Positions 8,752 to 17,599 are shown, counted from the stretch's first letter. The stretch: 64,000 nt of DNA from Hydrogenophaga sp. IBVHS2 (GCF_002127215.1 NZ_NFUT01000001.1:682001-746000); one strand, 5' to 3'. Notes: generated by a model not told the origin, from the letters alone. Translations and numbers: made by a program.

Positions 8752-10803
8752 ATGTCCGAGGTGCATTCCGAACAACTGCTGAATGAAGTGGCCGCGCTGC
8801 CTGCGCTGCCGGGGGTCTACCGCTATTTCGATGCGCAGGGCCAGCTGCTCTATGTGGGCAAGGCGCGCAACCTCAAGAAGCGGGTGTCGAGCTACTTCCA
8901 GAAGGACCACGGCGGGACCCGCATCGGCCACATGGTGGGCCGCATCGTGCGCATGGAGACCACGGTGGTGCGCAGCGAAGCCGAGGCGCTGCTGCTGGAA
9001 AACAACCTCATCAAGACGCTGCAGCCGCGCTTCAACATCCTGTTCCGGGACGACAAGAGCTACCCGTATCTCAAGATCACCGGCACCCGCGAGACCTTCC
9101 GCACCGCGGCCAGGCTGCCGTCGCCCTCGGTGGCGTTTCCGCGCATGGCCTACTACCGGGGCGTGGTGGACCGCCGCCACAGCTATTACGGTCCGTACCC
9201 CAGCGCCTGGGCGGTGAAGGAGTCCATCACCTTGCTGCAGAAGGTGTTCCGCCTGCGCACCTGCGAGGACACGGTGTTCGCCAACCGCACACGGCCCTGC
9301 CTGCTCTACCAGATCAAGCGTTGCAGCGGCCCCTGCGTGGACCACATCACCACCGAGGATTACGCCCGCGACGTGCAGGACGCCGAGCGCTTCCTGCGCG
9401 GCGAGACCCAGACCGTGCTGCAGGGGCTGGAGCAGCGCATGCTGGCGCACGCCGAGCGGCTGGAGTTCGAGCAGGCGGCCGAGCTGCGCAACCAGATCAC
9501 CGCGCTGTCCCGGGTGCTGCACCAGCAGTCCATGGACACCGCCACCGACCAGGACGTGGACATCCTGGCGGTGCGGGTGCAGGGGGGGCGTGCCTGCGTC
9601 AACCTGGCCATGGTGCGCGGCGGTCGCCACCTGGGCGACCGGCCGTATTTCCCGGCCCATGTGGAAGACGCCAGCGCCATCGACGAGCTGCTGGCCGACG
9701 GCGATGCCGCCGCCACCGCCCCCGACGTCGCCGAGCGCACCGCCGTGCGGGTGCTGGAAGCCTTCATGGCCCAGCACTACATCGGCACCGCCATGCCGGC
9801 CATTCTGGTGACCAGCCACGCGGTCTCGCGCGAGCTGCTCGACGCCCTGGGCGAGCAGCTCGGCACCCGGGTGAACGCGGTGCACAACCCGCGCGAGCAC
9901 CGCCGCGTCTGGCTGGAGCTGGCCCAGAAGAACGCCGACATCGCCCTGGCCCGCCTGCTGGCGGAAGAGGGCAGCCAGCAGGCCCGCACCCGCGCCCTGG
10001 CCGATGCCCTCAACCTGCCGGACGACCAGCTCGAGGCCTTGCGCATCGAATGCTTCGACATCTCGCACACCGCCGGTGAGTCCACCCAGGCGTCGTGCGT
10101 GGTGTTCGAGGGCCACAAGATGCAGAACAGCCAGTACCGGCGCTACAAGATCGACGGCATCACCCCCGGCGACGATTACGCTGCCATGCGCCAGGTGCTG
10201 ACCCGGCGCTATGGCCGCATTGCCCAGGCCCTCAAGGCCGAGGCCGGTGAGGCGGTGGAGCCGTCCCCGGCGCCAGTGTCCGAGGACGACGAGGCCCCGG
10301 CCGAGGCGGTGGCCGAACCCACGGCCGACAGCGCCGCGGCCCCCACCGGCCCGCGCATGCCCGATCTGGTGCTGATCGACGGCGGCAAGGGGCAGGTGGG
10401 TGTGGCCCGCGAGGTGTTCCAGCAGCTCGGCCTGGACCTGGCCTGCATCGTGGGTGTGGAGAAGGGGCAGGGCCGCAAGGTCGGTCTGGAGGAACTGGTG
10501 TTTGCCGATGGCCGACCCAAGGTCTACCTGGGCCACGATTCGGCCGCGCTGATGCTGGTGGCCCAGATCCGCGACGAGGCCCACCGCTTCGCCATCACCG
10601 GCATGCGGGCACAGCGGGCCAAGGTGCGCACCGGCGGCAGTCGCCTGGAAGACATCCCGGGCGTGGGGCCCAAGAAGCGCGCCCGGCTGCTGCAGCGCTT
10701 CGGCGGCGTGCGGGGCGTGGCCTCGGCCAGCGTGGAAGACCTGGCCACGGTGGAGGGCATCTCGCCCGAACTGGCCGACGCCATCTACCGCGCCCTGCAC
10801 TGA
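8752..10803 (+). CDS. uvrC: Excinuclease ABC subunit C (UvrC)
   Basis: UvrC makes the two incisions of nucleotide excision repair after UvrA/UvrB damage loading. The 683-residue protein has an N-terminal GIY-YIG nuclease ([20 protein letters not shown], residues about 20–40), a UVR helix pair that binds UvrB (about 225–260), the RNase H-like nuclease domain with [12 protein letters not shown], and C-terminal helix-hairpin-helix motifs ([18 protein letters not shown]). Just before the LIDGGKGQ motif there is an acidic Ala/Pro/Glu-rich insertion of about 35 residues, probably a flexible linker. The start is the first Met before the GIY domain. Long open frames on both strands around it are GC-rich shadows. 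Confidence 0.97.
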   Translation: MSEVHSEQLLNEVAALPALPGVYRYFDAQGQLLYVGKARNLKKRVSSYFQKDHGGTRIGHMVGRIVRMETTVVRSEAEALLLENNLIKTLQPRFNILFRDDKSYPYLKITGTRETFRTAARLPSPSVAFPRMAYYRGVVDRRHSYYGPYPSAWAVKESITLLQKVFRLRTCEDTVFANRTRPCLLYQIKRCSGPCVDHITTEDYARDVQDAERFLRGETQTVLQGLEQRMLAHAERLEFEQAAELRNQITALSRVLHQQSMDTATDQDVDILAVRVQGGRACVNLAMVRGGRHLGDRPYFPAHVEDASAIDELLADGDAAATAPDVAERTAVRVLEAFMAQHYIGTAMPAILVTSHAVSRELLDALGEQLGTRVNAVHNPREHRRVWLELAQKNADIALARLLAEEGSQQARTRALADALNLPDDQLEALRIECFDISHTAGESTQASCVVFEGHKMQNSQYRRYKIDGITPGDDYAAMRQVLTRRYGRIAQALKAEAGEAVEPSPAPVSEDDEAPAEAVAEPTADSAAAPTGPRMPDLVLIDGGKGQVGVAREVFQQLGLDLACIVGVEKGQGRKVGLEELVFADGRPKVYLGHDSAALMLVAQIRDEAHRFAITGMRAQRAKVRTGGSRLEDIPGVGPKKRARLLQRFGGVRGVASASVEDLATVEGISPELADAIYRALH

Positions 10804-10814
10804 GATCCATCCAC

Positions 10815-10820
10815 CATAAT
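10815..10820 (+). promoter_or_regulatory. Candidate -10 element of pgsA
   Basis: CATAAT (5 of 6 to consensus) lies 7 bases before the pgsA ATG in the 24-base gap after uvrC. No Shine–Dalgarno sequence is visible, as at uvrC. Confidence 0.4.
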
Positions 10821-10827
10821 CGCCGCC

Positions 10828-11397
10828 ATGTTCTTCAACCTGCCGACCATGCTCACCTGGGCCCGCATCGTGGCCATCCCGCTGATCGTCGGCGTGTTTT
10901 ATTGGGACGGCGTGTCCCCGGCGCAGCAGAACCTGATCGCCACCGTGCTGTTCGTGGTGTTCGCCCTGACCGACTGGGCCGACGGGTATCTGGCCCGGCG
11001 CATGAACCAGACCTCGGCCTTCGGCGCCTTCCTCGACCCGGTGGCCGACAAGTTCCTGGTGTGCGCCAGCCTGCTGGTGCTGGTGCACCTGGAGCGGGCC
11101 GACGTGTTCGTGGCGCTGATCATCATCGGCCGCGAGATCGCCATCTCGTCGCTGCGCGAGTGGATGGCCATCATCGGCGCCACCAAGAGTGTGGCGGTGC
11201 ACATGATCGGCAAGGTCAAGACCACGGTGCAGATGGTGGCGATTCCCTTCCTGCTGTTCGACGGCGTGCTGCTGGGCCTGATCGACACCCGGCTGTGGGG
11301 CGTCTGGCTGATCTGGGCCTCGGCGGTGCTGACCGTGTGGTCCATGGTCTATTACCTGCAGAAGGCGCTGCCCGAGATCCGCGCCCGTTCCCGCTGA
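10828..11397 (+). CDS. pgsA: CDP-diacylglycerol–glycerol-3-phosphate 3-phosphatidyltransferase
   Basis: PgsA makes phosphatidylglycerol phosphate, the committed step to phosphatidylglycerol and cardiolipin in the inner membrane. The 189-residue protein has about six membrane helices and the CDP-alcohol phosphatidyltransferase motif DG-x2-AR-x8-G-x3-D-x3-D, seen as DGYLAR…GAFLDPVADK. It follows uvrC by 24 bases, an arrangement common in proteobacteria. Its stop TGA overlaps the start ATG of the next gene by one base, so the two are translationally linked. Confidence 0.96.
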   Translation: MFFNLPTMLTWARIVAIPLIVGVFYWDGVSPAQQNLIATVLFVVFALTDWADGYLARRMNQTSAFGAFLDPVADKFLVCASLLVLVHLERADVFVALIIIGREIAISSLREWMAIIGATKSVAVHMIGKVKTTVQMVAIPFLLFDGVLLGLIDTRLWGVWLIWASAVLTVWSMVYYLQKALPEIRARSR

Positions 11398-12287
11398 TGC
11401 CGGCCGCCTCCCGCGAGTCCGCCTGGCTGCGGGCCATGCCCTGGGTCTTCGTGCTCATCTGGAGCACCGGGTTCATCGTGGCGCGCTACGGCATGCCCAA
11501 CTCTCCGCCGCTGAAGTTCCTGGCCACGCGTTACCTGTTCTCCATCGCATGCCTCCTGCCCTGGGTGCTGCTGGCCGGCGTGGCCTGGCCGAAGAGCCGC
11601 TCGCAGTGGCTGCATCTGGCGGTCACCGGCGTGCTGATGCATGCCTTCTACCTGGGGGGCGTGTGGATGGCGGTGAAGGCCGGCATGGGCTCCGGCCTGT
11701 CGGCGCTGGTGGTGGGGCTGCAGCCGGTGCTCACCGCCATCTGGCTGTCCAGTACAGGGTCCAGCGTCACCGGCCGGCAGTGGCTGGGCCTGGTGCTGGG
11801 CTTCGGCGGTCTGGTGCTGGTGGTGTCGAACAAGTTCGGCGCCGGCGGTCCGGGCGATCAGGCCACCTGGGTCAATCTGACCATGGCCGTGGTGGCGCTG
11901 GTGTCCATCACCGCCGGCACGCTCTATCAGAAGCGGTTCGTGCAACCGTGCGACGTTCGCAGTGCCAACGCGGTGCAGCTGCTGGCGGCACTGGTGGTCA
12001 CGCTGCCGCTGGCCCTGCTGGAGACCGAATCCATGCAATGGAACGGCGAGCTCATCGGGGCGCTGGCGTGGAGCGTGCTGGTGCTGTCGGTTGGTGGCAG
12101 TTCGCTGCTGTACATGCTGATCCAGCGCGGCGCGGCGGCCTCGGTGGCCAGCCTGATGTACCTGGTGCCGCCCTGCACCGCGGTGATGGCCTGGCTGCTG
12201 TTTGCCGAGCCGATCACGCCCACCACCTTGCTGGGCACGGCCATCACCGCGTTCGGTGTGAGCCTGGTCGTGCGCGCGCCGCGCTGA
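11397..12287 (+). CDS. EamA/DMT-superfamily permease
   Basis: This is a 296-residue inner-membrane protein with about ten hydrophobic helices in two EamA repeats (drug/metabolite transporter superfamily, RhaT/YdcZ-like). The first repeat starts WVFVLIWSTGFIVARYG. The second ends in the typical proline-bearing helix with LMYLVPPCTAVMAWLLFAEP. The start overlaps the pgsA stop by one base. The gene converges on the LysR gene and their 3' ends overlap by 44 bases. The substrate cannot be predicted. Related proteins export amino acids or other metabolites. Confidence 0.88.
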   Translation: MPAASRESAWLRAMPWVFVLIWSTGFIVARYGMPNSPPLKFLATRYLFSIACLLPWVLLAGVAWPKSRSQWLHLAVTGVLMHAFYLGGVWMAVKAGMGSGLSALVVGLQPVLTAIWLSSTGSSVTGRQWLGLVLGFGGLVLVVSNKFGAGGPGDQATWVNLTMAVVALVSITAGTLYQKRFVQPCDVRSANAVQLLAALVVTLPLALLETESMQWNGELIGALAWSVLVLSVGGSSLLYMLIQRGAAASVASLMYLVPPCTAVMAWLLFAEPITPTTLLGTAITAFGVSLVVRAPR

Positions 12288-13242
12288 CCGGCGTCGGTGC
12301 GGCCAGCGGCTTCCAGGGCTGGCCCTTGAAGCTGCGCACCAGATGGTCCACCAGCAATGCGATGCGCCGCGGTGTGCGGGGTCGCCAGGGCGCGAGCCAC
12401 AGGATGTCGGCCTCGGGCATGCTCCACGCCGGCAGCACCCGCACCAGTTCGCCGCTGGCCAGCAGCGGCGCCACGTCCCACAGGCTGCGCAGCATGATGC
12501 CGTGGCCGGCCAGGCACCAGTCGCGCACCAGTTCGCCCGAGTTGCTCTGCAGCGGACCCTCCACCGCGACGTGACGGGGGGCTTCGTCACCGCTGCGGCG
12601 CAGGCGCCAGTGATCGAAACGCTGACCGCCCGGTCCGGTGTTCTCGCGCACCACCAGGCAGTCGTGGCCGGCCAGGTCGTCCGGCGTGCGGGGCGTTCCC
12701 CGTCGGGCCAGGTAGGCCGGGGCCGCCACCAGCACCCGCTGGTTGGGCGCCAGCCGCCGCGACACCCATTCGCCGGCATGTCGACCGGGCGCATCCCACA
12801 GCCAGATGGCGCCATCGAAGCCCTCGACCGCCAGGTCGTGCAGGGACTCAGAGAGCTGCACCTCGATCTGCACGCCGGGGTGGGCAGTCTGGAATGCCGC
12901 CAGTTCCGGGCCCAGCCAGCGTCGACCGAACCCCAGGGTGGCCACCAGCCGGATCGGGCCGCTGGCCTCGGCCCGGCGCTCCAGCAGCTCGCCTTCCAGC
13001 GCGGCGAAGCCCTGCAGCAGGGCGGCAGCGCGTTCGCAGAAGGCTTCGCCTTCGGCGGTGGCGCTGACGCGGCGGGTGGTGCGCTGGAACAGCCGCACGC
13101 CCAGCCGGGCCTCCAGTGCGGCCAGCCGGCGTGTGATGGCCGAAGGGGTCACCCCCAGCTGCCGGGCAGCCAGGGCCAGGCTGCCGTGCAGGCGGATGGC
13201 CATGGCCATCTCCAGATCAGGGCGGTCGGTGGTGGATTCCAT
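12244..13242 (-). CDS. dmlR: LysR-family transcriptional regulator (DmlR-like)
   Basis: This is a 332-residue LysR-type regulator with a winged helix-turn-helix at residues about 5–65 (LALAARQLGVTPSAITRRLA) and a periplasmic-binding-like effector domain after it. It is divergent from the D-malate/tartrate dehydrogenase gene, 93 bases apart, matching the dmlR–dmlA arrangement in E. coli. I infer that it activates that gene in response to its substrate. The start at 13242 (MESTTDRP) is preferred; an in-frame Met 12 codons upstream is possible. The last 44 bases overlap the convergent permease gene. The symbol rests mainly on context. Confidence 0.85.
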   Translation of the reverse strand: MESTTDRPDLEMAMAIRLHGSLALAARQLGVTPSAITRRLAALEARLGVRLFQRTTRRVSATAEGEAFCERAAALLQGFAALEGELLERRAEASGPIRLVATLGFGRRWLGPELAAFQTAHPGVQIEVQLSESLHDLAVEGFDGAIWLWDAPGRHAGEWVSRRLAPNQRVLVAAPAYLARRGTPRTPDDLAGHDCLVVRENTGPGGQRFDHWRLRRSGDEAPRHVAVEGPLQSNSGELVRDWCLAGHGIMLRSLWDVAPLLASGELVRVLPAWSMPEADILWLAPWRPRTPRRIALLVDHLVRSFKGQPWKPLAAPTPVSAARARPGSHRTR

Positions 13243-13259
13243 TGCTGATCCTGAAGCAT

Positions 13260-13269
13260 CAATCGATTG
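13260..13269. promoter_or_regulatory. Palindrome in the dmlR/dmlA divergent promoter region
   Basis: CAATCGATTG is a perfect 10-base palindrome in the 93-base divergent gap, next to an AT-richer stretch. A LysR-type binding site is expected here, but this short sequence alone does not prove it. Confidence 0.3.
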
Positions 13270-13335
13270 CTGCATTATTGCGAATCGAATGGGTACAGTC
13301 GTGCTCTTGATCCACCAGCCAGAAAGGCACACGCC

Positions 13336-14427
13336 ATGAGCAAGCACCGCATCGCCGTCATCGCCGGGGACGGCATCGGCACCGAAGTCATGCCCGAAGG
13401 CCTGCGGGTCCTGGAAGCTGCAGCCACCCGTTTCGGCATCGACCTGCAGTTCGACCACTTCGATTTCTCCAGCTGCGACTATTACGAGCGCCACGGCCAG
13501 ATGCTGCCGGACGACTGGAAGGACCAGATCGGCGGCCACGACGCCATCTACTTCGGCGCGGTGGGCTGGCCCGACAAGGTGCCCGACCATGTGTCGCTGT
13601 GGGGTTCGCTGCTGATGTTCCGCCGCGAATTCGACCAGTACATCAACCTGCGTCCGGCCAAGCTCATGCCGGGGGTGACCGCACCGGTGGTGCGCCGCGA
13701 CGGCACGCCGCGTCAGCCGGGCGAGATCGACATGGTGATCGTGCGCGAGAACACCGAGGGCGAGTACAGCAGCATCGGCGGGCGCATGTACGCCGGCACC
13801 GAGCGCGAGATCGTCATGCAGGAAACCGTGATGTCGCGCCATGGCGTCGATCGCGTGCTGCGCTACGCCTTCGAGGTGGCCCGCTCGCGCCCCAAAAAAC
13901 ACCTGACCAGTGCCACCAAGAGCAACGGCATCGCCATCACCATGCCGTATTGGGACGAGCGTGTGGCCGAGATGGCCAGGCAGTATCCGGACGTCACGGT
14001 GGACAAGTTCCACATCGACATCCTGACCGCGCATTTCGTGCAGCGGCCGGACTTCTTCGATGTGGTGGTGGGCAGCAACCTGTTCGGCGACATCCTCTCC
14101 GACCTGGGCCCGGCCTGCACCGGCACCATCGGGATTGCACCCAGCGCCAACCTCAATCCCACGCGCCAGCATCCCTCGCTGTTCGAGCCGGTGCACGGCT
14201 CGGCCCCCGACATCGCCGGCAAGGGCATCGCCAACCCCATCGGGCAGATCTGGTGCGGCGCCATGATGCTGGACTTCCTGGGTCACCGCGACGCGCACGA
14301 CGCCATCATGGGCGCCATCGAGTCCACGTTGCAGCCCGGCAGCGGTGCCCCGCGCACCCGTGACCTGGGCGGCACGGCTGGCACGGCCGATGTGGGCCGC
14401 GCCATTGCGCAGGCACTCGGCCGCTGA
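13336..14427 (+). CDS. dmlA: D-malate / tartrate dehydrogenase (decarboxylating)
   Basis: This is an NAD-dependent beta-decarboxylating dehydrogenase of the isocitrate/isopropylmalate family that converts D-malate to pyruvate and CO2 and can act on tartrate. The 363-residue protein follows E. coli DmlA closely. It has YYERHGQMLPDDW and FGAVGWPDKVPDHVSLWGSL in the N-terminal part, VRENTEGEYSS for substrate binding, SNLFGDILSDLGPACTGTIG for metal binding, and EPVHGSAPDIAGK for the cofactor. The WGSLL segment separates it from LeuB. It is divergent from a LysR gene, probably its activator. TtuC is an alternative name for tartrate-specialised members. Confidence 0.93.
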   Translation: MSKHRIAVIAGDGIGTEVMPEGLRVLEAAATRFGIDLQFDHFDFSSCDYYERHGQMLPDDWKDQIGGHDAIYFGAVGWPDKVPDHVSLWGSLLMFRREFDQYINLRPAKLMPGVTAPVVRRDGTPRQPGEIDMVIVRENTEGEYSSIGGRMYAGTEREIVMQETVMSRHGVDRVLRYAFEVARSRPKKHLTSATKSNGIAITMPYWDERVAEMARQYPDVTVDKFHIDILTAHFVQRPDFFDVVVGSNLFGDILSDLGPACTGTIGIAPSANLNPTRQHPSLFEPVHGSAPDIAGKGIANPIGQIWCGAMMLDFLGHRDAHDAIMGAIESTLQPGSGAPRTRDLGGTAGTADVGRAIAQALGR

Positions 14428-14501
14428 GCCCTGGCGGGTGGCGGGATTGCGTCTAGAATCCGCCGTTCGCGCGGGTTGTAGCCCATGCGGCATGGGGCGT
14501 A

Positions 14502-14531
14502 TTGACACGTTCCGAGGCCCGTGGGTGTAAT
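14502..14531 (+). promoter_or_regulatory. Sigma-70 promoter of hupB
   Basis: A perfect -35 TTGACA (14502–14507) is followed after 18 bases by TGTAAT (14526–14531, 5 of 6). Transcription should start near 14538, giving an HU leader of about 145 bases. A TAGAAT at 14454 could be a second, weaker -10. Confidence 0.65.
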
Positions 14532-14593
14532 CCTCGAACGCAACGCAGTGCCCCCACCGGCCCCTGGTTGCGCTCTGGATGCTGGCTCAGGCA

Positions 14594-14642
14594 CAGGTGA
14601 CCTTCTTCATCACCTGCCACCGCCCGCCCGGGTCACCTGCCA
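14594..14642 (+). promoter_or_regulatory. Alternative stem-loops in the hupB mRNA leader
   Basis: The segment CAGGTGACC (14594–14602) can pair over 7 bp with TCACCTG at 14610–14616, or over 9 bp with GGTCACCTG at 14631–14639. TCACCTGCCA is present as a direct repeat (14610–14619 and 14633–14642), so the two structures exclude each other. A regulatory role is only inferred. Confidence 0.35.
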
Positions 14643-14683
14643 TCCGCACGATTCATCCAATTCACTTCCAAGAGGGGCTTTTC

Positions 14684-14956
14684 GTGAACAAAACCGAACT
14701 CGTCGAACACATTGCCAAGCACGCCGACATTTCCAAGGCGGCTGCCACCCGGGCACTCGACTCCACCATCACCGCGATCCGCACCACCCTCAAGAAAGGC
14801 GGCACGGTGTCCCTCGTCGGTTTCGGTTCCTTTGCAGTGACCAAGCGCCCCGCCCGCAAGGGTCGCAACCCCCGCACCGGCGCCGAGATTAAAATCAAGG
14901 CCGCCAAGGTGCCCAAGTTCCGCCCGGGCAAGGCACTGAAGGACGCATTGAACTGA
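14684..14956 (+). CDS. hupB: DNA-binding protein HU (beta-type)
   Basis: HU is the abundant histone-like protein that bends and compacts DNA. The 90-residue product starts at GTG 14684, well placed after the Shine–Dalgarno AGAGGGG. It reads [20 protein letters not shown] and later [20 protein letters not shown], the HU beta-arm with its DNA-inserting proline region. The order HU then PpiD matches the conserved hupB–ppiD synteny. A tRNA-Val gene follows only 20 bases after the stop with no separate promoter visible, so the HU transcript may include the tRNA. Confidence 0.96.
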   Translation: MNKTELVEHIAKHADISKAAATRALDSTITAIRTTLKKGGTVSLVGFGSFAVTKRPARKGRNPRTGAEIKIKAAKVPKFRPGKALKDALN

Positions 14957-14976
14957 AGCGCACCTGCGTTTCGGTG

Positions 14977-15052
14977 GGGTGCTTAGCTCAGTCGGTAGAG
15001 CGGCGCCCTTACAAGGCGTAGGTCGGCGGTTCGACCCCGTCAGCACCCACCA
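14977..15052 (+). tRNA. tRNA-Val (anticodon TAC)
   Basis: The 76-base cloverleaf has acceptor arms GGGTGCT / AGCACCC and an encoded CCA end. The D-arm contains AGCTCAGTCGGTAGAGC. The anticodon stem GCGCC/GGCGT encloses loop CTTACAA with anticodon TAC at 15010–15012, and the T-loop is GGTTCGACC. It sits between hupB and an intrinsic terminator. Confidence 0.97.
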
Positions 15053-15054
15053 CC

Positions 15055-15083
15055 AAAAAGGCGAACGCGGGTTCGCCTTTTTT
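15055..15083 (+). terminator. Rho-independent terminator after tRNA-Val
   Basis: A 12-bp stem (AAAAAGGCGAAC / GTTCGCCTTTTT) with loop GCGG is followed by a T-run. It ends the hupB–tRNA-Val transcription unit just 23 bases before ppiD. Confidence 0.9.
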
Positions 15084-15106
15084 GTTCCAGATTCAGGATT
15101 TCAGGC

Positions 15107-17026
15107 ATGTTCGACACCATCCGCGATCACAAGAAGTTCCTCATGGGCTTCCTGCTGATCCTGATCATTCCCTCCTTCGTCCTGTTCGGCATCGAGGGCT
15201 ACTCGCGGTTCAACGAGGGCGGGCCGCCGGTGGCCACCGTCAACGGCAAGGACATCACCCGGATGGAGTGGGACCGTTTCCACCAGGAAGAATCCCAGCG
15301 CGTGCGCCAGGCCATGCCGCAGATCGATGCCAAGCTGCTCGACAGCGAGGAAGCCCGATACGCCACCCTGGAGCGTCTGGTGCGCCAGCGCGTGGTGGCT
15401 GCAGCGGCCACCCAGGATCACCTCTACACCAGCGATGCACGCCTGGCCGCCTACCTGCAGCAGGACCCCGCCATCGCCGGCCTGCGCAAGCCGGACGGCT
15501 CGCTCGACGTCGAGGGGTACCGACAGCTGCTGGCCCGGCAGGGCATGACGCCCGAGGGCTTCGAGGCGGCGGTGCGCAACGAGCTGTCGCAGCGCCAGGT
15601 CACCGAGGGCCTGCTGGCTTCGGCCTTCACCCCCTCCGGTGCGGCCAGGCCGTCGCTCAATGCCTTCTTCGAGCAGCGTCAGGTACGCGTCATTCCCTTC
15701 AGCGCCGCCGACCAGGCCGGCCGGGTGCAGATCACCGACGCCGAGCTCGAGGCCTTCCACAAGGACAACCCGCAGCTCTTCCAGGCGCCCGAGCAGGCCG
15801 ACATCGAATACCTGGTGCTCGATGCCGCGGCCCTGGAGCGGTCGGTGACGCTCAACGAGGCCGATGTGCGCGCCTATTACGAGCAGAACGCCCAGCGCCT
15901 CTCTGGTGACGAGCAGCGCCGCGCCAGCCACATCCTGCTGAGCGTGCCGGCGGGCGCCTCTGCCACGGACAAGGATGCCGTCAAGGCCAAGGCGCAGGCC
16001 CTGCTGGAGCAGGTGCGCAAGGACCCTCAGAAGTTCGCCGAGCTGGCCAAGGCCAACTCCCAGGACCCCGGGTCTGCCGATCTGGGCGGTGACCTCGACT
16101 TCTTCGGGCGCGGCGCCATGGTCAAGCCGTTCGAGGACGCGGTGTTCGGTCTCAAGAAGGGCGACATTGCCGATCTGGTGGAGACCGAGTTCGGCTTCCA
16201 CATCATCCGCCTGACCGACATCAAGGCGCCGCCGCGCCGCAGCTTCGAGGAGATGCGCGCCAGCATCGAGGCCGACCTGCGCAAGCAGCAGGCGCAGCGC
16301 CTGTTTGCCGAGTCGGCCGACATCTTCAGCAATACGGTGTACGAACAGGCCGACAGCCTGCAGCCGGCGGCCGAGCGCCTCAAGCTCACGGTGCAGACCG
16401 CCAAGGGTCTGACCCGTCAGGGCAATGGCCAGCCCGGCGTGCTGTCCAACCCGCGCCTGCTGGAGGCGGTGTTCTCCACCGAAGCCATCAACAGCAAGCG
16501 CAACATCGAGGCGGTGGAGACCGGCGCCAACCAGCTGGTGTCGGCCCGTGTGGTGCAGCACCGCGCAGCCCGCACCCTGGATCTGGCCGAGGTGCGCGAC
16601 CAGGCCACCGCCGCACTCAAGGCCCGCCGTGCCGGCGAGCTGGCCCGTGCCGAAGGTGAGAAGCGCCTGAAGGACCTCCAGGCCGGAACGGCCACCGGCA
16701 ACCTGCCGGCTTCGGCCACCATCTCTCGCGGCATCCAGACCAGCCTGCCGCCGCAGGTGCTCAATGCAGCGCTCAGCGCCGACCCCGCCAGCCTGCCGCA
16801 ATGGATCGGCGTGTCGCTGGGCGATCGCGGCTACGCAGTGGTGCAGGTGGAGAAGGTGCTGCCGGCCACCGAGCGCAACGCACAGCAGGTGGCGCAGGAG
16901 GTGCAGCAGTACGGTCAGTGGTGGAATGCCGCCGAGGCCGCTGCGCTGTACGAGATGCTCAAGGAGCGCACCAAGGCCAGGATCCTGGTGCCCCGTCCCG
17001 CCACGGAAACAACGGCGGCCCGCTGA
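15107..17026 (+). CDS. ppiD: Periplasmic folding chaperone / peptidyl-prolyl isomerase PpiD
   Basis: PpiD is an inner-membrane-anchored periplasmic chaperone near the Sec translocon that assists newly exported proteins. The 639-residue protein has a cytoplasmic start (MFDTIRDHKK), one membrane helix (about residues 12–30), a SurA-like N-terminal chaperone domain, and a parvulin domain at about residues 268–365 (RRASHILLSVPAG … GDLDFFGRGAMVKPFEDAVF). A long C-terminal chaperone part follows. The start follows an AGGA-like ribosome-binding site. The position after hupB is conserved across proteobacteria. Confidence 0.93.
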   Translation: MFDTIRDHKKFLMGFLLILIIPSFVLFGIEGYSRFNEGGPPVATVNGKDITRMEWDRFHQEESQRVRQAMPQIDAKLLDSEEARYATLERLVRQRVVAAAATQDHLYTSDARLAAYLQQDPAIAGLRKPDGSLDVEGYRQLLARQGMTPEGFEAAVRNELSQRQVTEGLLASAFTPSGAARPSLNAFFEQRQVRVIPFSAADQAGRVQITDAELEAFHKDNPQLFQAPEQADIEYLVLDAAALERSVTLNEADVRAYYEQNAQRLSGDEQRRASHILLSVPAGASATDKDAVKAKAQALLEQVRKDPQKFAELAKANSQDPGSADLGGDLDFFGRGAMVKPFEDAVFGLKKGDIADLVETEFGFHIIRLTDIKAPPRRSFEEMRASIEADLRKQQAQRLFAESADIFSNTVYEQADSLQPAAERLKLTVQTAKGLTRQGNGQPGVLSNPRLLEAVFSTEAINSKRNIEAVETGANQLVSARVVQHRAARTLDLAEVRDQATAALKARRAGELARAEGEKRLKDLQAGTATGNLPASATISRGIQTSLPPQVLNAALSADPASLPQWIGVSLGDRGYAVVQVEKVLPATERNAQQVAQEVQQYGQWWNAAEAAALYEMLKERTKARILVPRPATETTAAR

Positions 17027-17049
17027 GCCGGGGCGGCGTCAAGTCGGGC

Positions 17050-17055
17050 TATAAT
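17050..17055 (+). promoter_or_regulatory. -10 element of the tRNA-His promoter
   Basis: A perfect TATAAT lies 11 bases before the tRNA-His gene, as expected for a tRNA promoter with a very short leader. No clear -35 is seen at the usual spacing. Confidence 0.65.
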
Positions 17056-17067
17056 GCAAGGCTTGCG

Positions 17068-17143
17068 GTGGCTGTAGCTCAGTTGGTAGAGTCCAGGATT
17101 GTGATTCCTGTTGTCGTGGGTTCGAGTCCCATCAGCCACCCCA
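17068..17143 (+). tRNA. tRNA-His (anticodon GTG)
   Basis: Acceptor arms GTGGCTG / CAGCCAC are followed by C73 and an encoded CCA. The base before the acceptor (17067) is G, giving the G-1:C73 pair that is the identity mark of tRNA-His. Anticodon stem CAGGA/TCCTG encloses loop TTGTGAT with anticodon GTG at 17101–17103. The T-arm is GTGGGTTCGAGTCCCAT. Confidence 0.97.
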
Positions 17144-17154
17144 GATGAATGTTC

Positions 17155-17178
17155 AAAGCCCGGCCTGTGCCGGGCTTT
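17155..17178 (+). terminator. Terminator after tRNA-His
   Basis: A perfect 10-bp stem AAAGCCCGGC / GCCGGGCTTT with loop CTGT follows the tRNA by 11 bases. The downstream T-run is interrupted (TTTGTCGTTT). It may also serve the convergent minus-strand gene. Confidence 0.7.
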
Positions 17179-17207
17179 GTCGTTTCAGGGGCTGCAGTTG
17201 CGCACCG

Positions 17208-17546
17208 TCAGTGAACGGAGTCGGGTGCCGGGTGCCAGAGCTGCGTCTCGGGCAGCCCGATGTCCAGCAGGGCCGCCCGGGGCGCCGGGGCGCCGGCAGC
17301 GGTCTGTTCGACGATGCCGTTCCAGTGCCCGTGCAGCCGCTGCACCACCAGCCTGAAGGGGGGCGGCAGGGCCGGGTGCTGGGCCAGCAGGTACAGGTTG
17401 GAGCGGATCTTTCGCGCCATGAGCAGCCGCTGCTGGGCGCAGGCGCATTGCGCATGGCCGGTGAGCAGGGCCAGGGTGCCGGCCAGCATGGCGTCGGCAG
17501 CCGCCATGATGTATTCGTCGTTCGGGGAGAGGGTGCTGGATGACAT
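17208..17546 (-). CDS. Hypothetical protein, 112 residues, Fur-site associated
   Basis: I do not recognise this protein. It has 112 residues, no signal peptide and no clear membrane helix. The middle is rich in Leu, Arg and Gln and probably helical, with a pair of cysteines in HAQCACAQQR. The start at 17546 lies about 30 bases downstream, on the minus strand, of a Fur-box-like sequence. The upstream neighbour on the same strand is another unknown protein ending at 17598. The context suggests an iron-regulated function, but the gene has no homologue I can name. Codon use matches the flanking genes. Confidence 0.6.
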   Translation of the reverse strand: MSSSTLSPNDEYIMAAADAMLAGTLALLTGHAQCACAQQRLLMARKIRSNLYLLAQHPALPPPFRLVVQRLHGHWNGIVEQTAAGAPAPRAALLDIGLPETQLWHPAPDSVH

Positions 17547-17578
17547 GGGCGCCTTTCGAAGATCGATGGCGCCATATT

Positions 17579-17599
17579 AAATGAGAATCGTTATCAATC
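17579..17599. promoter_or_regulatory. Fur box
   Basis: AAATGAGAATCGTTATCAATC matches the 19-bp Fur consensus at 14 of 19 positions in the best register and contains TGAGAATCGTTATCA, 12 of 14 in the two half sites. It lies 33 bases upstream of the 112-residue gene on the minus strand and matches the style of two other Fur-like sites at 39964 and 44050. Confidence 0.7.

Noticed and set aside
14454..14459. TAGAAT as the main hupB promoter
   Set aside because: A perfect TTGACA with TGTAAT at 18-base spacing lies downstream and fits better. The upstream hexamer lacks a convincing -35.
14977..17143. tRNA-Val and tRNA-His as integration sites of a mobile element
   Set aside because: No integrase, direct repeat of a tRNA 3' end or change in base composition is visible nearby.
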